Assembly: GCA_961205875.1 (NCBI GenBank)
Contig: OY540815.1
Span: forward strand, 6,696,001 to 6,760,000
DNA from: Sialis fuliginosa
Taxonomy: Eukaryota; Arthropoda; Insecta; Megaloptera; Sialidae
Direction of reading: 5' to 3'
Length of the DNA stretch: 64,000 nucleotides
Shown: piece by piece, positions 22,461-34,083 of the stretch
How the letters are laid out: each line of letters opens with the position of its first letter
Numbering within the stretch: the stretch's first letter is position 1
Position numbers and translations under genes: made by a program
Notes under the pieces: model-generated
The model's database searches: none
What the model was told of the DNA's origin: nothing
What the model saw: only the letters and a program-made list of their open reading frames with translations

Positions 22461-25312
22461 CTAATACAGTATACAGGTGATAACGTGAATCGAGTTTACA
22501 TAACTAACCTTGTTATTAGTGTAATTAGAAGGCTGGTTAATTAAATTGATATTGTATTAGTATTTTTTCAAAGAGAATGTCAAAAAAATCATCTGAACAA
22601 TTTTCAGAAATATTTTGAAAAAATTACTTTTTTTCAAATGGAACATTCCGTGTTAATAATTAATTCTATAACTGGTTATTCTCTCTATAAAAAAATGATA
22701 AATTTGTTATTAATTTAATTTATTATTATGAAATTAAACAAGCTTTGGGTTGGGGTGAGACCTTTTAGGTCCACACAATCAACTTCCTAACATGGTATGA
22801 TTATAAATACTTGAATACTGATTAACTAGTCTGACATTATAAATTTAATTGCATTATGAACTACTTTTGGTGTATTTAACACGAGGAACCACTGTGCATT
22901 TACTTAGAAGACGTTTTTTTTTCTAGACAATGTCTTTAAAAATTTTTAATACTGTGCCAGCTTAAATGATCTTCTACCTACAATAAAAATGGTAAAACTT
23001 ATCAGTCAGTTTTCGCAATCACTCTGTATATTATTTTAAAATTTTCTGAATAAGTCGTATTAAACATATAAAAATAAATTAAATAAACAAAAGTCATAAT
23101 CAATAACAAATTCTGTATCAACAAAGATATAAGAGATAATCCGAACAAACTGGTAGGGTTTTCATCTTTTTCAAGAATAAACAAAACATATTTTTTGAAT
23201 TAACACGTTCTACTTTATATCCAGTAAGCTCTGAAACATTAAATACAAAGTGAATTTTTACCCAGACAAATATTGAGTTGAGCGTCAACTTTGATTAAAA
23301 TTTAATCCAGCACTAATTTTATTATTTCTGTTTACTTTTTAGCTGAAGGAACATGAAAACAAAAATAAAAGTTAAGAGGATTGGTTGAAATTATCAACAG
23401 TTTATGAAAATGAAATTCAATGCATTCAAATTAAAATTAAAGTTTTTTTTCAGTAAATATTTAGAACGTAAATTATGTTTTTCAATTCAGATTTTTTGTA
23501 TAAATATTGAAATGTTTACCTCACTATCTTGTATTATTTAATTCCGTTTGTGTATATGTTACCGGCAATGTATGAAATCCGGCAATGTATAGAATTCCTA
23601 GGTATTTTATAGAATACCTAAAATCACCGGGTAATCTATGAAATAGTTTTATTTACATACATTTCCTAGGCAACCAAAGCCAAACAAAATTGAAATTTTA
23701 CCAGATTATGCAGGAAGTAAATACTTTTCTCTCTTGCTGTTTTAAAAATCATTGTTAGTTTATCAGACAGACAGGCAGATTGACAAAACTTATCGATTCA
23801 TTGTCAAAAATCAAAATAAAAATCTGTTTTCAGATTCTAAAGACCTTGAAACGTAAAAGTTCGTCAAAATTAGGGGTGTTTCGGAATTCACGATTTTTAT
23901 TACACAAATGCATTTTTTTACATTTTGTTCAACATAAGTATGGTTCTAATTATAACATTAATAATTTGACCTTAATTATTCAACTTATTTGTTCATTTAC
24001 CAAATTTAATTTGTTTATAATAGGGGAAAAGGGTCGCGGCGGTCTTAGGGCACTTGATACTCTTAAAGTTAATGGTTTAAGCTATATTTCAAAAAAAGTC
24101 TGTAGGATCGCGCCAAGCTAAGATATTAATAATAATAATATATTAATAAAAATGTCATTATATTACGAACATTGAATTGTTCAAGTATAATATAATAACC
24201 TCTCCGATTAGACTGTACTGTACTTATCTAACAGTATTGTTTAGGATAATGCATTAATATTATGTTAATTTTGAATAGTACGCATTCTTTTATCTATACA
24301 AAGTACCATCTTCTCTACTGCGAATTTGTATAGATACTGTTTGTGATTTATCACATTTATAATTTGACAATAGAAATGTAATTTCATTCGATCGAAAAGA
24401 ACGTATGATATATACACAATTTAAAGCAATCGATCTTACGAAGCTGTTACGCCGTGTTTAGACCAAAACAACAAAACAGCGACATTGTGTTTTTTTGACA
24501 AAAGTGCAATAAACCCTATACATTTTTAAATACGAAGTGTTTTTTGTTTTTGTCTAAAATCGGCATTACAATTACAGGATATTTAAAAAAAAGACTTTAA
24601 TATATAATAAGATAATAATCTATGTATAAAACATGCATATATTATTTTAAATATTTAATTATTATTATTAAAAAAATAGAATTAAAAAAAAATCCGGTTT
24701 CGGCCGGATTTTTTTGCGAATTCCGGTTCAGACCGGATCAACACACGAATACACCCCTAATCAAAATCAATACAAAACAAATACTTTTCGAAAAGAAAAG
24801 TAATATCTATATATAAAAATTGCATTTTTATTATAAACACTATATCCAATTTTATAAAAATGCTACCAACGTTTAAATCAAATTAAAATAAAGTTGTATA
24901 TTCCTTGCGACACACAACACTCGCATTTCCAGGTTAAATTATTATTTTAAAACGCAAAAAACGAACATACTTTTCTACATGACGTTACTTTATGTACTAC
25001 AAATATACATTATGACTTCTTTGTAATACCCTAATGTACACTGTATATCATGCACACATACATATACATATGAATGTATGTATATGTATATGAATACTTT
25101 TCTAGATTAATCTTTATTTCGCACTAAATATCTCATGTATACATTTTCTGCTTCTGGAAGAAAAATTAATCTTCGAGATGTAGAGCAACAATAAGTATCT
25201 TGGATAGGTTCAGGATAAATGATTTCTTTACTAATTTTGTTTATAATGTAAGAAATATGTTCATTTAAATTAATTAAATGGAGCGTAAAGCTCAAAACTA
25301 CCTGAAAATCAC
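22461..25312. other. Long AT-rich stretch with small repeat fragments only
   Basis: A piece near 22867-22905 (AACACGAGGAACCACTGTG.ATTTACTT) resembles the right end of family E. CCTAGGTATTTTATAGAATACC near 23597 is a small inverted repeat. A 113-codon frame at 23780-24121 and other frames have AT-driven composition and no domain. TATACATATG repeats occur near 25050-25095. Confidence 0.45.
24683..24745. repeat. CCGGA hairpins resembling an intrinsic terminator
   Basis: AAATCCGG..TTCGG..CCGGATTTTTTT forms a GC stem with flanking A and T runs, followed by a second CCGGTTCAGACCGGATC hairpin. The motif resembles the CCGATCCGGTCCGA repeats at 52.9-53.6 kb, so it is more likely a repeat fragment than a terminator. 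Confidence 0.4.
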
Positions 25313-25412
25313 ATACAATTTGTTTTATTTGCTTTGCATTATTTATAAAATTAACAATGGTTGATTTGTATGTACATTTTTAAAGGAGGAAGTTCTCAAT
25401 TCCGCTGTATAT
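25313..25412 (+). repeat. ~100-bp direct repeat, left of family E copy 2
   Basis: ATTTATAAAATTAACAATG, then TGTACATTTTTAAAGGAGG and finally GCTGTATATAT recur in the same order at 26252-26352, bracketing the 25413-26178 element. Confidence 0.75.
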
Positions 25413-26178
25413 ATTGCTTTCTCGGAATATCGAAGATACGAGAAGTTTTGGGATCGTTTCAGATTGAGACAAAAAAATGTTCTCCGATTTCAAAATTTTA
25501 AATTTATCTTGTCAAGACAAACACTTTTCGTTCCGTGTCTGTCTGTCTGTCTGTCCGTCCGTGTGTCCATCCGTCCGTTCGTCTGCCCCTGAATCCTTGT
25601 CACACGCATAATTCATGAATCATTCAACCGATATTGTTGAAACTTGGTCGGGTGGTTGAGTTTAGCTTGAGGACGGTCCCATTTCAAAATCATCAAAATC
25701 ATGAGTAAGGGGGAGGGGTGACATCTCAAAATATTTATTTTTTTCAAGATATCTCAAGAACGACACTTGTTACGTGAAAATTTTATAGAATATTTTTGTA
25801 GATCATTAAATTTCCTATAATATGGTGGTTGTAAAATATTCCCTTACAAAGATTTATCTCAATTTATTTTTAAAAATCGTGTTTAGTTTTTCTAAATTGA
25901 TATTTGCTTAGACATATTAAATGTCATTTTGACGTTTTAATTGTCATTGACGTTTGCATAAATTTAGATTGAAATTGTCAAAAAATTAAAAATACACGAA
26001 AAAATAATCAGGTGCGTTTTAATAAAATTTTTGAACTAATATTTTTTAGTAAAATTGTATAAAAATTAAAGGATTGACCAATTCCAGGCAATTTATCTAA
26101 ATACTATCGGTTTTTATTTAATTTGTTCAATAATTAACTACCTTTGGTGAATTTAGCACGAAGAAGCACTGTGTATTT
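25413..26178 (+). repeat. Family E repeat, copy 2
   Basis: It begins TTTCTCGGAATATCGAAGAT and ends ACGAAGAAGCACTGTG, the inverse of copy 1 at 13836-14625. It holds a GTCTGTCTGTCTGTCCGTCC tract near 25541. It lies between two ~100-bp direct repeats. Confidence 0.7.
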
Positions 26179-26251
26179 ACTTGGCAGATGTTTTTTTAAT
26201 GTACGTTTTGTATAACTTTGGCAAATATGCACCTATTTGGTTAATTATTTG

Positions 26252-26352
26252 TACATACAATTAGTTTTATTGCCTTGTCCTATTTATAAAATTAACAATG
26301 ATTGATTTTCATGTACATTTTTAAAGGAGGGGGTCTCAATTATGCTGTATAT
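26252..26352 (+). repeat. ~100-bp direct repeat, right of family E copy 2
   Basis: The partner of 25313-25412, with about 85 percent identity by eye. Confidence 0.7.
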
Positions 26353-27235
26353 ATTTTTTTAAATTATTTGTTTGAAAAAGTACACTCCCATAATTGGATA
26401 TCAAATGGATATCAAAGATAACGCTACTCAAAACTTTTTAAGAAAAAAATAAAACCGACTTCAAAAACTGTTTTTAATTGTTATACACTTTTCAGTTATT
26501 TCAGAAGTTTTTATAAATCGGTTTTATTTTTTAATTTTTCAAAGATTTTTATTAATATAATTTTTTTAATCAAAACTATTTTTTTTATGAAAATTCGTAA
26601 AAGACCGAGACTTTTGTCGGGGACTGTAACGAGACCAACTTAAAATTTAATCTTGTTTGAAGACTTAATTCAAATTATTCTTCTATCAAAAATTAATGTA
26701 TCCAAAAAATACCAACATAAATTAATACCAAAGCTATTCTGATCGAATCTGTAATTGAAAAAGCAGATAGCGAGTTTAAATCCCAAAATGGACATAAACC
26801 TGACCACAGTTTGTTAAACTATTCAACTAATAAATATTATTTATTGGTATCAATTCCCAATCTAAATGAATAGAGAATATATAATTAATTACCAAAGTAT
26901 TAAATTCGAATATTGAATTTTATAGTGAAGCACACACAATCGAGGCAATAATTTATTGCGACTAGTAACGGAATATTATTGTTTCGAAATAATTACAATT
27001 AACCTCGCAATCAATACAAGAGTTATTATGGCCAGTTTCAAATTTAATACAGATGCTATATATTTGTACACGTAATATTCGAAACAAGGAAATTGCGAAA
27101 CGCAGATCCGGTTCAAGGGATTTATAATACATCACGTAACTTATATAATTAATATTTATATTATAATAGACCAGCGCACTGAACCCGGTGTTACCGGAGA
27201 TATTAATTTAATCTATAATAAACCTATTAAACATT
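26353..27235. other. AT-rich stretch with a small inverted repeat
   Basis: AAATAAAACCGACTTC near 26447 and its inverse ATCGGTTTTATTTTTTAA near 26518 form a loose inverted repeat of a type common in insect repeats. Nothing else is recognised. Confidence 0.45.
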
Positions 27236-27312
27236 TTTGAACGTAGACTTTCGTGGTTATTCAATTGTATAAACTTTTTATTATTGGGTTTTATTCCTCG
27301 TTGTACATTAAA
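27236..27312 (+). mobile_element. Left tip of a Penelope-like element
   Basis: TTTGAACGTAGACTTTCGTGG, TATTCAATTGTATAAAC and ATTATTGGGTTTTATTCC.CGTTG match the left arm of the inverted-repeat unit at 60058-60130. The tip runs straight into endonuclease coding sequence, as expected for a 5'-truncated PLE carrying an inverted terminal-repeat piece. Confidence 0.65.
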
Positions 27313-27606
27313 ATCTCGTGCAATTGTAGCAGCATGTATATAGGACAAACTAACAGATCCATAAAAATAAAAACAAACGAACGCATAAAAGATATAAAGA
27401 ACCAGCACATCCGTAAGTCAGCAGGAGCTGAACACTCGATGCTACAAGGCCAATTAGTAGACACCAATGATGTCAAAGTCTTAGCTCGGTCGGATAAATT
27501 TTGACATAGACTCTACAGAGAAGCCATTGAGATCAGTAAGAACCCAAATAATTATAACAGAGACACCGGCTTTTATCTGCCCAGCGCTTGGAAACCGGTG
27601 CTGTTG
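27313..27606 (+). pseudogene. Penelope-like element GIY-YIG endonuclease remnant
   Basis: The conceptual reading has CNCSSMYIGQTNRSIK, a clear YIG half-motif preceded by the Cys-X-Cys typical of PLE endonucleases. It is followed by GAEHSM and DVKVLARSDKF; after a stop at 27502-27504 the same frame continues RLYREAIEISKNPNN, then RDTGFYLPSAWKPVL. In active PLEs this domain follows the reverse transcriptase and nicks target DNA. Here no reverse transcriptase lies upstream and the in-frame TGA breaks the domain, so it is a dead, 5'-truncated copy. It is the only recognisable protein-coding remnant in the window. Family assignment is confident; the exact limits are approximate. Confidence 0.85.
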
Positions 27607-28189
27607 TCAAGCAATACTTATGCCCATTTGCACCGTATTAAACTTAAGTCTGGATTAATTCTGGTCAAAGTTTAAGTTCTGTTTCGTTTGCACCGTCTCC
27701 CAAGCATCATGCTTAGCTATAAAACCGTTAACCATGACAACACTGTAAAAATCTAGTAACTTTTTATATCTTACGTTTGTGTACTTACACAAAGAGGCTG
27801 ATTTTTCAAAAACGCAGCTGTCAAACACATATTTTAGTCGAAATTCAAAACAGAGGAACATAATTTCAAAAGAGAAATGAATTTACTAGACATAGAAATA
27901 AAAAAGGAAACATTAAAAAAAAATGAAAGAATAATTTAAAGTATTTATTTTTATTTATACATATAATAGTCAACAAACGAAACCATCGATAAAAATTATA
28001 TTCATCCATATCATTATAATAATTTGAACGGGCATAATTCAGTCTTGGAAAGTCAAACTCAATAATGTCTATAATATCTAAATCGTCCTCAAAAATATCG
28101 TGCATTCAAATATCCATGATTGAATTCAACACAAAACAAATTATACTTAACACAAAGAAACAGAACTATGTGACAGACGTTTATAGGTT
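27607..28189. other. No recognised gene downstream of the PLE remnant
   Basis: AACTTAAGTCTGGATTAATT and related blocks near 27645-27700 look like a TIR-type fragment. Minus-strand frames at 27655-27861 and 27866-28105 show no domain. Confidence 0.4.
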
Positions 28190-28326
28190 ATGCACACACA
28201 CACACAGACATCTTTCTGAAAATAGTGTAAATATACTATAGTGACCTTAAAACATACAATTATGTTGATTTTGATTTTCGGACCGATTACAATAACTTCC
28301 AGTTAAATTCACATATCTCCTAAAGT
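28190..28326 (+). repeat. Repeat fragment shared with 32735-32855
   Basis: CATCTTT.TGAAAATAGTGTAAA followed by TTTTGATTTTCGGACCGATTACAA occurs in both places in the same orientation. The hAT-type MITE is inserted just beyond the shared part. Confidence 0.6.
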
Positions 28327-28557
28327 CAGTAGCGTAGCAGGGGGGGGGGGGGGAAAGGGGGTCTATCATGCCCCGGATGCCACGTACAGAAGGGCGCCAA
28401 GTGGTCTTTAAGACCAACCTTTTAAATAAATAAAAACGGAAGACCTTTTTTTTTTAGTCACGCCTTATAAAATTATTATTATTTTTTATTTTATTATTTT
28501 CAGGGGCACCAAAAAGGTATCGTACCCCGGGCGCCAATTATGCTTGCTACGCCACTG
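28327..28557. mobile_element. hAT-type MITE with exact 8-bp target duplication
   Basis: The ends CAGTAGCGTAGCA and (reversed right end) CAGTGGCGTAGCAAGC are inverted repeats of the CAGNGGCG type that marks the hAT superfamily. The 8-mer CCTAAAGT is present at 28319-28326 and 28558-28565, the length expected for hAT. The 231-bp body includes a 14-base G run and no transposase. It depends on an autonomous hAT elsewhere, by inference. Confidence 0.9.
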
Positions 28558-28565
28558 CCTAAAGT

Positions 28566-30682
28566 AGTATATTTATAGGCATATGAGTTCAATTTAATGT
28601 AAAAATAGTATAATACATATACTTTAGGGATCAGTAGAACCCCTTAAACCAATTCTGCGTTTATGAACGTAAAATTATATCACATGAGGATTATGTTTAT
28701 AAATTAAATTTACTGCTCATAAGTGTAGATGTAATAGCACAAACGTTTCAAACTTAATCTTTAAATACAATTATTAAAACAATATTATACGTATGTGTAA
28801 CGTGTTGGTCAAAGGGGGAATACAAGGGGCTAAAGGTATCCAAGCATTCAATATTGCACATATATCAATAGAAAAATAAATCCGAAGAAAATTATTATGT
28901 TACATTTTTAATTTTTTTCACTTTTGCAATTTAATTTATTTAACAAAATAAATTCTCACAAGTCGATGGTTTCCGAGTCCAAAATTCTCTAATATTTGGT
29001 TAAATTAGGTACAAGTTTCTTGTTTTTCGTCGTAGATTAAATAAAAAATATACGTTTCCATTTAAAAAACAAAATTTGACCTAAACGTATTTTATTCTAA
29101 ATATTAGTTTTTTAATATCTTAATGTCGATAATATAATACATATTTTTAGAATAACTAATCTCACAACTTGAATATATTTGCATTTGTTTCCAAGGCAAA
29201 ATGAATTAGTAGATGTATTTGCGTATTATGCTTCCTAAGTTAGCTATTTTTTATACAATTTTAAATGTAACAGACCATATCACATAGAGCTGAAAGCAAA
29301 ATCTAATAGCTACATCGATTATTTATTGACAAATAACATATAGAGCTCATTCTCTTAAAGACCACTATCAATTTGGTAAGGTTGCACTACAATCGGTGTC
29401 AAATATTGCCGATTTAACATTTACCGTCTGCAGAACGGTCAAGTCATTGTAAATAAATGAAAATAATGTAAGTTGTCCGAATGAAATATAATCTTCATTA
29501 TTATCCTTTACAAAAGAAGTAAGCGTTACACTTTAAATTTAAATTACGCAAAGTGTTTTATGTTTAAGAGATATTTTATCCCATTTCCCCAGAAATAAAA
29601 TACTGTAAATGGGTGGGAAAATAAAATACGAAATTTCGGTTTATGCATGCTGCGCATAATTACAGCCAATTTCTTAAATAATCTATAATCATACAGATGA
29701 TTTTTAAGTATCTTATTTGTGTTCACATTTCTGTACTTATACTTTTTTACTCAAACAGCTGCAAGTGATTTTTACGATCGGATTGTAGAGGGGAAATAAA
29801 TCAAGTATTTTTTGTTACAACTTGTACATACAAAAGATATTTATTAAAAATGATCCCCTCTGTTTTTATGAGAACTAATTTTAAAAATTGTAAAAAATAA
29901 AATTTGTAATTTTCTTGGAGAACTGCATATCATATAATATATTATATTTTTAATAAAATAACCCATGATGCTTGTATATAAAAGAAAGGAAATACACGAT
30001 ATCTCTATATAATATTGCTTTTTACCGTTCAATTTTATTTGATCTTCACATGCTTCAGTGCATTTTAGGGATTATAAATATAATTCAAATATATAACGTA
30101 TATATTTTTAATATTAGTATCCTTAACATTTATTATTAAAAGTTGACTTGATTTTAATATAAAAACATTACGCATATTACTAATTGATAAAAAATATATC
30201 TACAAGCCTACAATAAATGTATTTTGGGTTGATTAATAAATAATCCAAGCATTTGGAAATTATATTATTTTTATATTATATTTTATTTCATTAAAACCAA
30301 CTGTAGACATGAAATTAATATTTTTATTTTAAAATATTTTATTGCATACATATGTACCAGATTACTGTTATAACTTTTTAATACATCAATATTAACCTTT
30401 TAATAAAAAAAAAATATCCGAAGGTATATTAAATTTATTAAACTGAATAACACATAAAAGAACTTAAACCTAAATTATGTTATATCGTAACCATAAAAAC
30501 GCACATTGCAAGTATTGTAAAAAGACATATTAAAAAGGGAGAGGGAAATTTTACAATTACATTCAAACGGAAAATTGGTTTCGAAAACGTAAACTAGTTT
30601 TTTCCATCACATGCCATGAAAGTGTACGGCGAGAGAATAGTAAAGCCGCTGTCTCACTTCATCATAAACCCAATTATATATG
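28566..30682. other. Long AT-rich stretch, nothing recognised
   Basis: Very AT-rich with frames of at most about 62 codons. I see no repeat boundary or gene. ATTTGCATTTGTTTCCAAGGCAA near 29178 recurs near 32362, marking another diverged repeat. Confidence 0.5.
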
Positions 30683-30860
30683 TGTTTTTAGGGTTCCGTA
30701 GAAAACTAGAAACCCTTATAGTTTCGCTCTGTCCGTCTGTCTGTCTGTATGTCACAGCTTTCCCATTCTATCATTTATATACATATTAAGATGAAATTTG
30801 GTATACAGATGTAGATTGATGACTCAAAAATCCACATATTTTTAAATACAACGATAATAA
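30683..30860 (+). repeat. Repeat end with AGGGTTCCGTAG
   Basis: TTTTTAGGGTTCCGTAGAAA, then TTTCGCTCTGTCCGTCTGTC and ATGAAATTTGGTATACAGAT. It is related to the terminal sequence of the family F copy at 37746-38234 (TTTCTACGGAAACCTAAA). This class is common in insect genomes. Confidence 0.6.
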
Positions 30861-31204
30861 CTATATTCACCTAATGTCTAGCGTTTAAAAAAACTTACAT
30901 TGATCTAAAAGAAAAATAATGGTTTTAGGTTATATTATTATATGATATAATATGATATTATATTTTTGTTTTAAAAATGTACTTACCTGATTTTATCTTG
31001 TTTAAAAAGTCATTGATTGACTTTGAATAAAATAATTAAAATACAAAACGTATCGACGTAGCTATACATAAATTATAATAATTATAAAATAAAATAATAC
31101 GTCAGTTGAAGCTAAGTAACTATAGTGGCGCTGCGAATATTTATCGATCTACTCCGATCAACTATATATTTGACTAAAAAATTTTCGTTAAAATATTTAT
31201 ATAA

Positions 31205-31415
31205 ACTGCAAATTTCTTTACTTCTAGTTATCCGATTCGGCTGAGTTTTAATAGGGTTCTATTCTGCAAATAGGCGAAGCGAATTCAAAAGGTTTGATGT
31301 TAATTTATTACGTATTGCGAACTGCAGTTTATTGCCGTTGTGTAAAAATGGGTCTAAAATGACAAATTGAACTTTGTTTATATTTTTATGACAGAAAATT
31401 AAAACCAATCGATAT
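31205..31415 (+). repeat. Repeat pair with 11105-11315 (inverted)
   Basis: Carries CTAGTTATCCGATTCGGCTG and AATAGGGTTCTATTCTG, the inverse of the 11.1-11.3 kb copy. A 63-codon frame follows at 31424-31615 (reading KCKHVRGLLKKFHKEC and HCKACVGCANIV); its Cys spacing is suggestive but I recognise no family. Confidence 0.55.
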
Positions 31416-31615
31416 TAAATTAAGTGAATATGGAGACTGTAATGTTCTCATTTAGAAAATGTAAACATGTAAGGGGGTTACTGAAGAAATTTCATAAAGA
31501 ATGCTCATTTTATCAAATTTCATACGAAAAAAATAATGGGACGAGAGTAATACCACATTGCAAAGCATGCGTTGGGTGTGCTAATATAGTAAAAATGAAA
31601 ACAAAATCGTTTTGA

Positions 31616-32440
31616 CAATTATAAAATAAAACAAAAGACGATGACCATGAAGTGAATAACGCAAGGTACTACAAGTAGCTCGTTTGAGTGCGAGGCCAGC
31701 TTAAGTCTTTATGCAAGTAGACGAGCCCCCCTATTTGAAGCTTGGACCGCTAGATGGAGCGGAAGTAAATGGATGGTTGGTTTAATGTCACCGGCAGGTG
31801 TCGCGACCGCTTTGTTTTAGAATTTGATTAAAAAGTTTTCATGCACATCATAAAGCTAAATATGAGCTTTCGGGGAATTCTCCTTACCATATACACATAT
31901 ATATTTCACTTTGCAGACGTCAAAACAACTCACTCAATTTATTGCCGCCATTAAAATGTACAGACACCTCTTAATGAAGTTCGCTAGTTTGTTTTTTAAC
32001 ATATTTTCTTAAATTTTTTTAGTTTTTGGTCTTGCAATTAGTTGAACTCGTCAGAAATAATAAAGGATCTAAATATTTCAAATTAAATAAATTCTAGTTT
32101 ATAAAACTAAACAAGCCGTGGGTTCAACCCTTGAGGTCCACACAACCAACTTCCCGACTATACTTGAAAACTGATTAGGTATGTATTGTTTCCATATAGT
32201 TTATGTGAATAATTTTTTTTAATATGTATATAAATTTTTTATTTAATTGTCACAAATAAAAATCAACTTTGTATTATAGATATTAGTTTTCTATTATTCT
32301 CAATGTCAATAATATAATACACATTTTGAAAATTTATTACTAATCTGACAATTTAAATTTAATTGCATTTGTTTCCAAGGCAACATGAATTAGTAAATGT
32401 ATTTATTAGTAATTAAAATTCAAATTTTGAAGATGCTTTT
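31616..32440. other. No recognised gene
   Basis: A GC-richer patch at 31680-31820 (GGACCGCTAGATGGAGCGG, a 19-base near-palindrome; CACCGGCAGGTGTCGCG) has no open frame. The rest is AT-rich, with the TTTGTTTCCAAGGCAA fragment near 32366. Confidence 0.4.
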
Positions 32441-32860
32441 CACCCCTTCAATGGCTGTATAGGTAAGTATAAAAAAATACTGAAATACATGTTTCATTAT
32501 TTGTATTGTAGAGTTCTTAGTCATGCTAAGTTTCAAATTCGACCAAAAAAAAATTTTTACCTATACAAAGTTTTACACCCCTTTTTACCCACAAAAGGGT
32601 TGAATTTCAAAAAAATTCTTTCTTTCAGATCATATTAACGTCAAGACGCTTCGATTAGCATCCCAACGAAGTCAATATAATTTTTTATTTGCGAGATTTC
32701 GTGCACGAAAAAAATGAGACGCACGTACGTACATACACACACTCACACATATACATCTTTTTGAAAATAGTGTAAAAATATGAAACGTAAAAATATGTTA
32801 AAATTTTTGATTTTGATTTTCGGACCGATTACAAGAACTTTCTGTTGAAACGCTATGGCT
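32441..32860 (+). repeat. Interspersed repeat with TTCGGACCGATTACAA end
   Basis: TTTTCACCCCTTCAATGG, then CACCCCTTTTTACCCACAAA, GCTTCGATTAGCATCCCAACG, GAGATTTCGTGCACGAAAAA and the shared TTTTCGGACCGATTACAA tail. The tail also occurs at 28275. It has no open frame; it may be a retroelement 3' region, which I cannot prove. Confidence 0.5.
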
Positions 32861-33407
32861 TGTGAGCCTATTACTATTTAATTTAAAAATTGCATCAATC
32901 TCAAATGTCCGTTTGATTGTGTATCTCCCCTACAGATAAAAATATTTCATCTATATTATTTACTTCAATTTCAATTCAAATAATTACTAATTCATCATGC
33001 TAATTAATAATTCAGAAGGCAGTTTTCTTTTTAAGTCTGTCGTGAAGAATAAGACAAACAAAAATAATAAATTAAACATGGGCGCATCGATGATACGGTC
33101 GAATAATTGAATAAACGTTTTAACGAAAGTTTTGTCGATAAATAATAAATAACGCGATGTTCTGGTTCATAAAACGTCTCCAATCAGTGGCAGTGTTTAC
33201 TTTTTATGTCACCAGAACATAAATAACGCACAAGTTTTCACAAAGTCGCGAGTCCGCATTTGTCATACACAGCCGACTTCACAGCCAAGTCGTTTGTTCG
33301 GGAATGGACACATTTGCCGGAAAAAAGATCACGATTTGCTATGCGGCCAGTGGTGGAGACGGTGAACATTTACAGCTCAAATTAAAGGATATCGAAATCA
33401 TATACTT

Positions 33408-33560
33408 TCATACTAATATTATAAATGCGAATGCAACTGTCTGTCTACTTGTTACCTTTACGGCTAAACCGCTGAACCGATTTTGATGAAATTTGGCTGG
33501 AAAATAGCTTGCATCCTGAGGAAAGACATACGTTACTTTGTATCCCGAAAAATTGATTAT
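33408..33560 (+). mobile_element. Helitron-like family H fragment
   Basis: CATACTAATATTATAAATGCG, a CTGTCTGTC-like tract, TACGGCTAAACCGCTGAACC and GAAAGACATACGTTACTTTG in the same order as the complete copy at 50712-50894. The 3' hairpin and CTAG are missing, where family D sequence begins. Confidence 0.65.
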
Positions 33561-33593
33561 ATAAATAAAAAACCTGAAAATACTGAAAAGTTA

Positions 33594-34081
33594 GTAATCA
33601 TCATTAAAGGTTTGTTAAAGCGACCTGAAAATATGAATCGCCTAATAAGTGATTTGTCACTCCTACAGATTTCCCTGTTAGTCGATGTCAAAACGTGTGA
33701 ATTAAATTTTAATTCTTTGTACATAACTTTCTGTATAGCTCAGATATTAAAGTTACAATTTCACATTGATATGCCACAAAGAAGATAAAAAAATCAAAGT
33801 TGCCTTTGTAGCTTTTCTTTAAATTTTTCGAGAAATATTTTCCATTAGAGGCCTATTTCACTTTTTCCCTTACCTGTTTCCCAAATTAGAGATTAAAAAT
33901 GAAACACACTTTTTTAATTTTTAAAGTCCGTGTTGTATCGTACAGTTCAAATGACGTAAGTATTTAAAATGGTTATTCATAAGCGCATCTATTAGAAAAA
34001 GTTAAAGTATGAATTTGTATCATTAACTGTCAAAAAACATGAAAGATTTGTATTTTGTTTCACTTTTACCCCAGTTGACCC
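33594..34081. mobile_element. Family D TIR element, left-truncated copy
   Basis: Shares TTAAAGGTTTGTTAAAGCG through TTTCTGTATAGCTCAG with 13156-13643. The right end TTTACCCCAGTTGACCC is intact and followed by TA. The left TIR is missing at the junction with the family H fragment, so either the junction is a rearrangement or one element inserted into the other. Confidence 0.65.
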
Positions 34082-34083
34082 TA

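Noticed and set aside
24683..24712. Intrinsic transcription terminator
   Set aside because: The stem plus T-run shape is right for bacteria, but everything around it is eukaryotic and the motif belongs with the CCGG repeats.
25541..25585. GTCTGTCTGTCCGTCCGTGTG tract as a functional microsatellite
   Set aside because: The same tract occurs in unrelated insect repeat families here and is best read as part of those elements.
31424..31615. Zinc-finger-like small protein (HCKACVGCANIV)
   Set aside because: Cys/His spacing does not fit a finger class I can name, and the upstream part is repeat sequence.
33483..33788. 101-codon frame spanning the Helitron-like and family D junction
   Set aside because: The first third is Helitron-like repeat and the rest is family D interior. 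In the other family D copy (13.26-13.44 kb) the frame is shifted by indels, so protein conservation is not supported.
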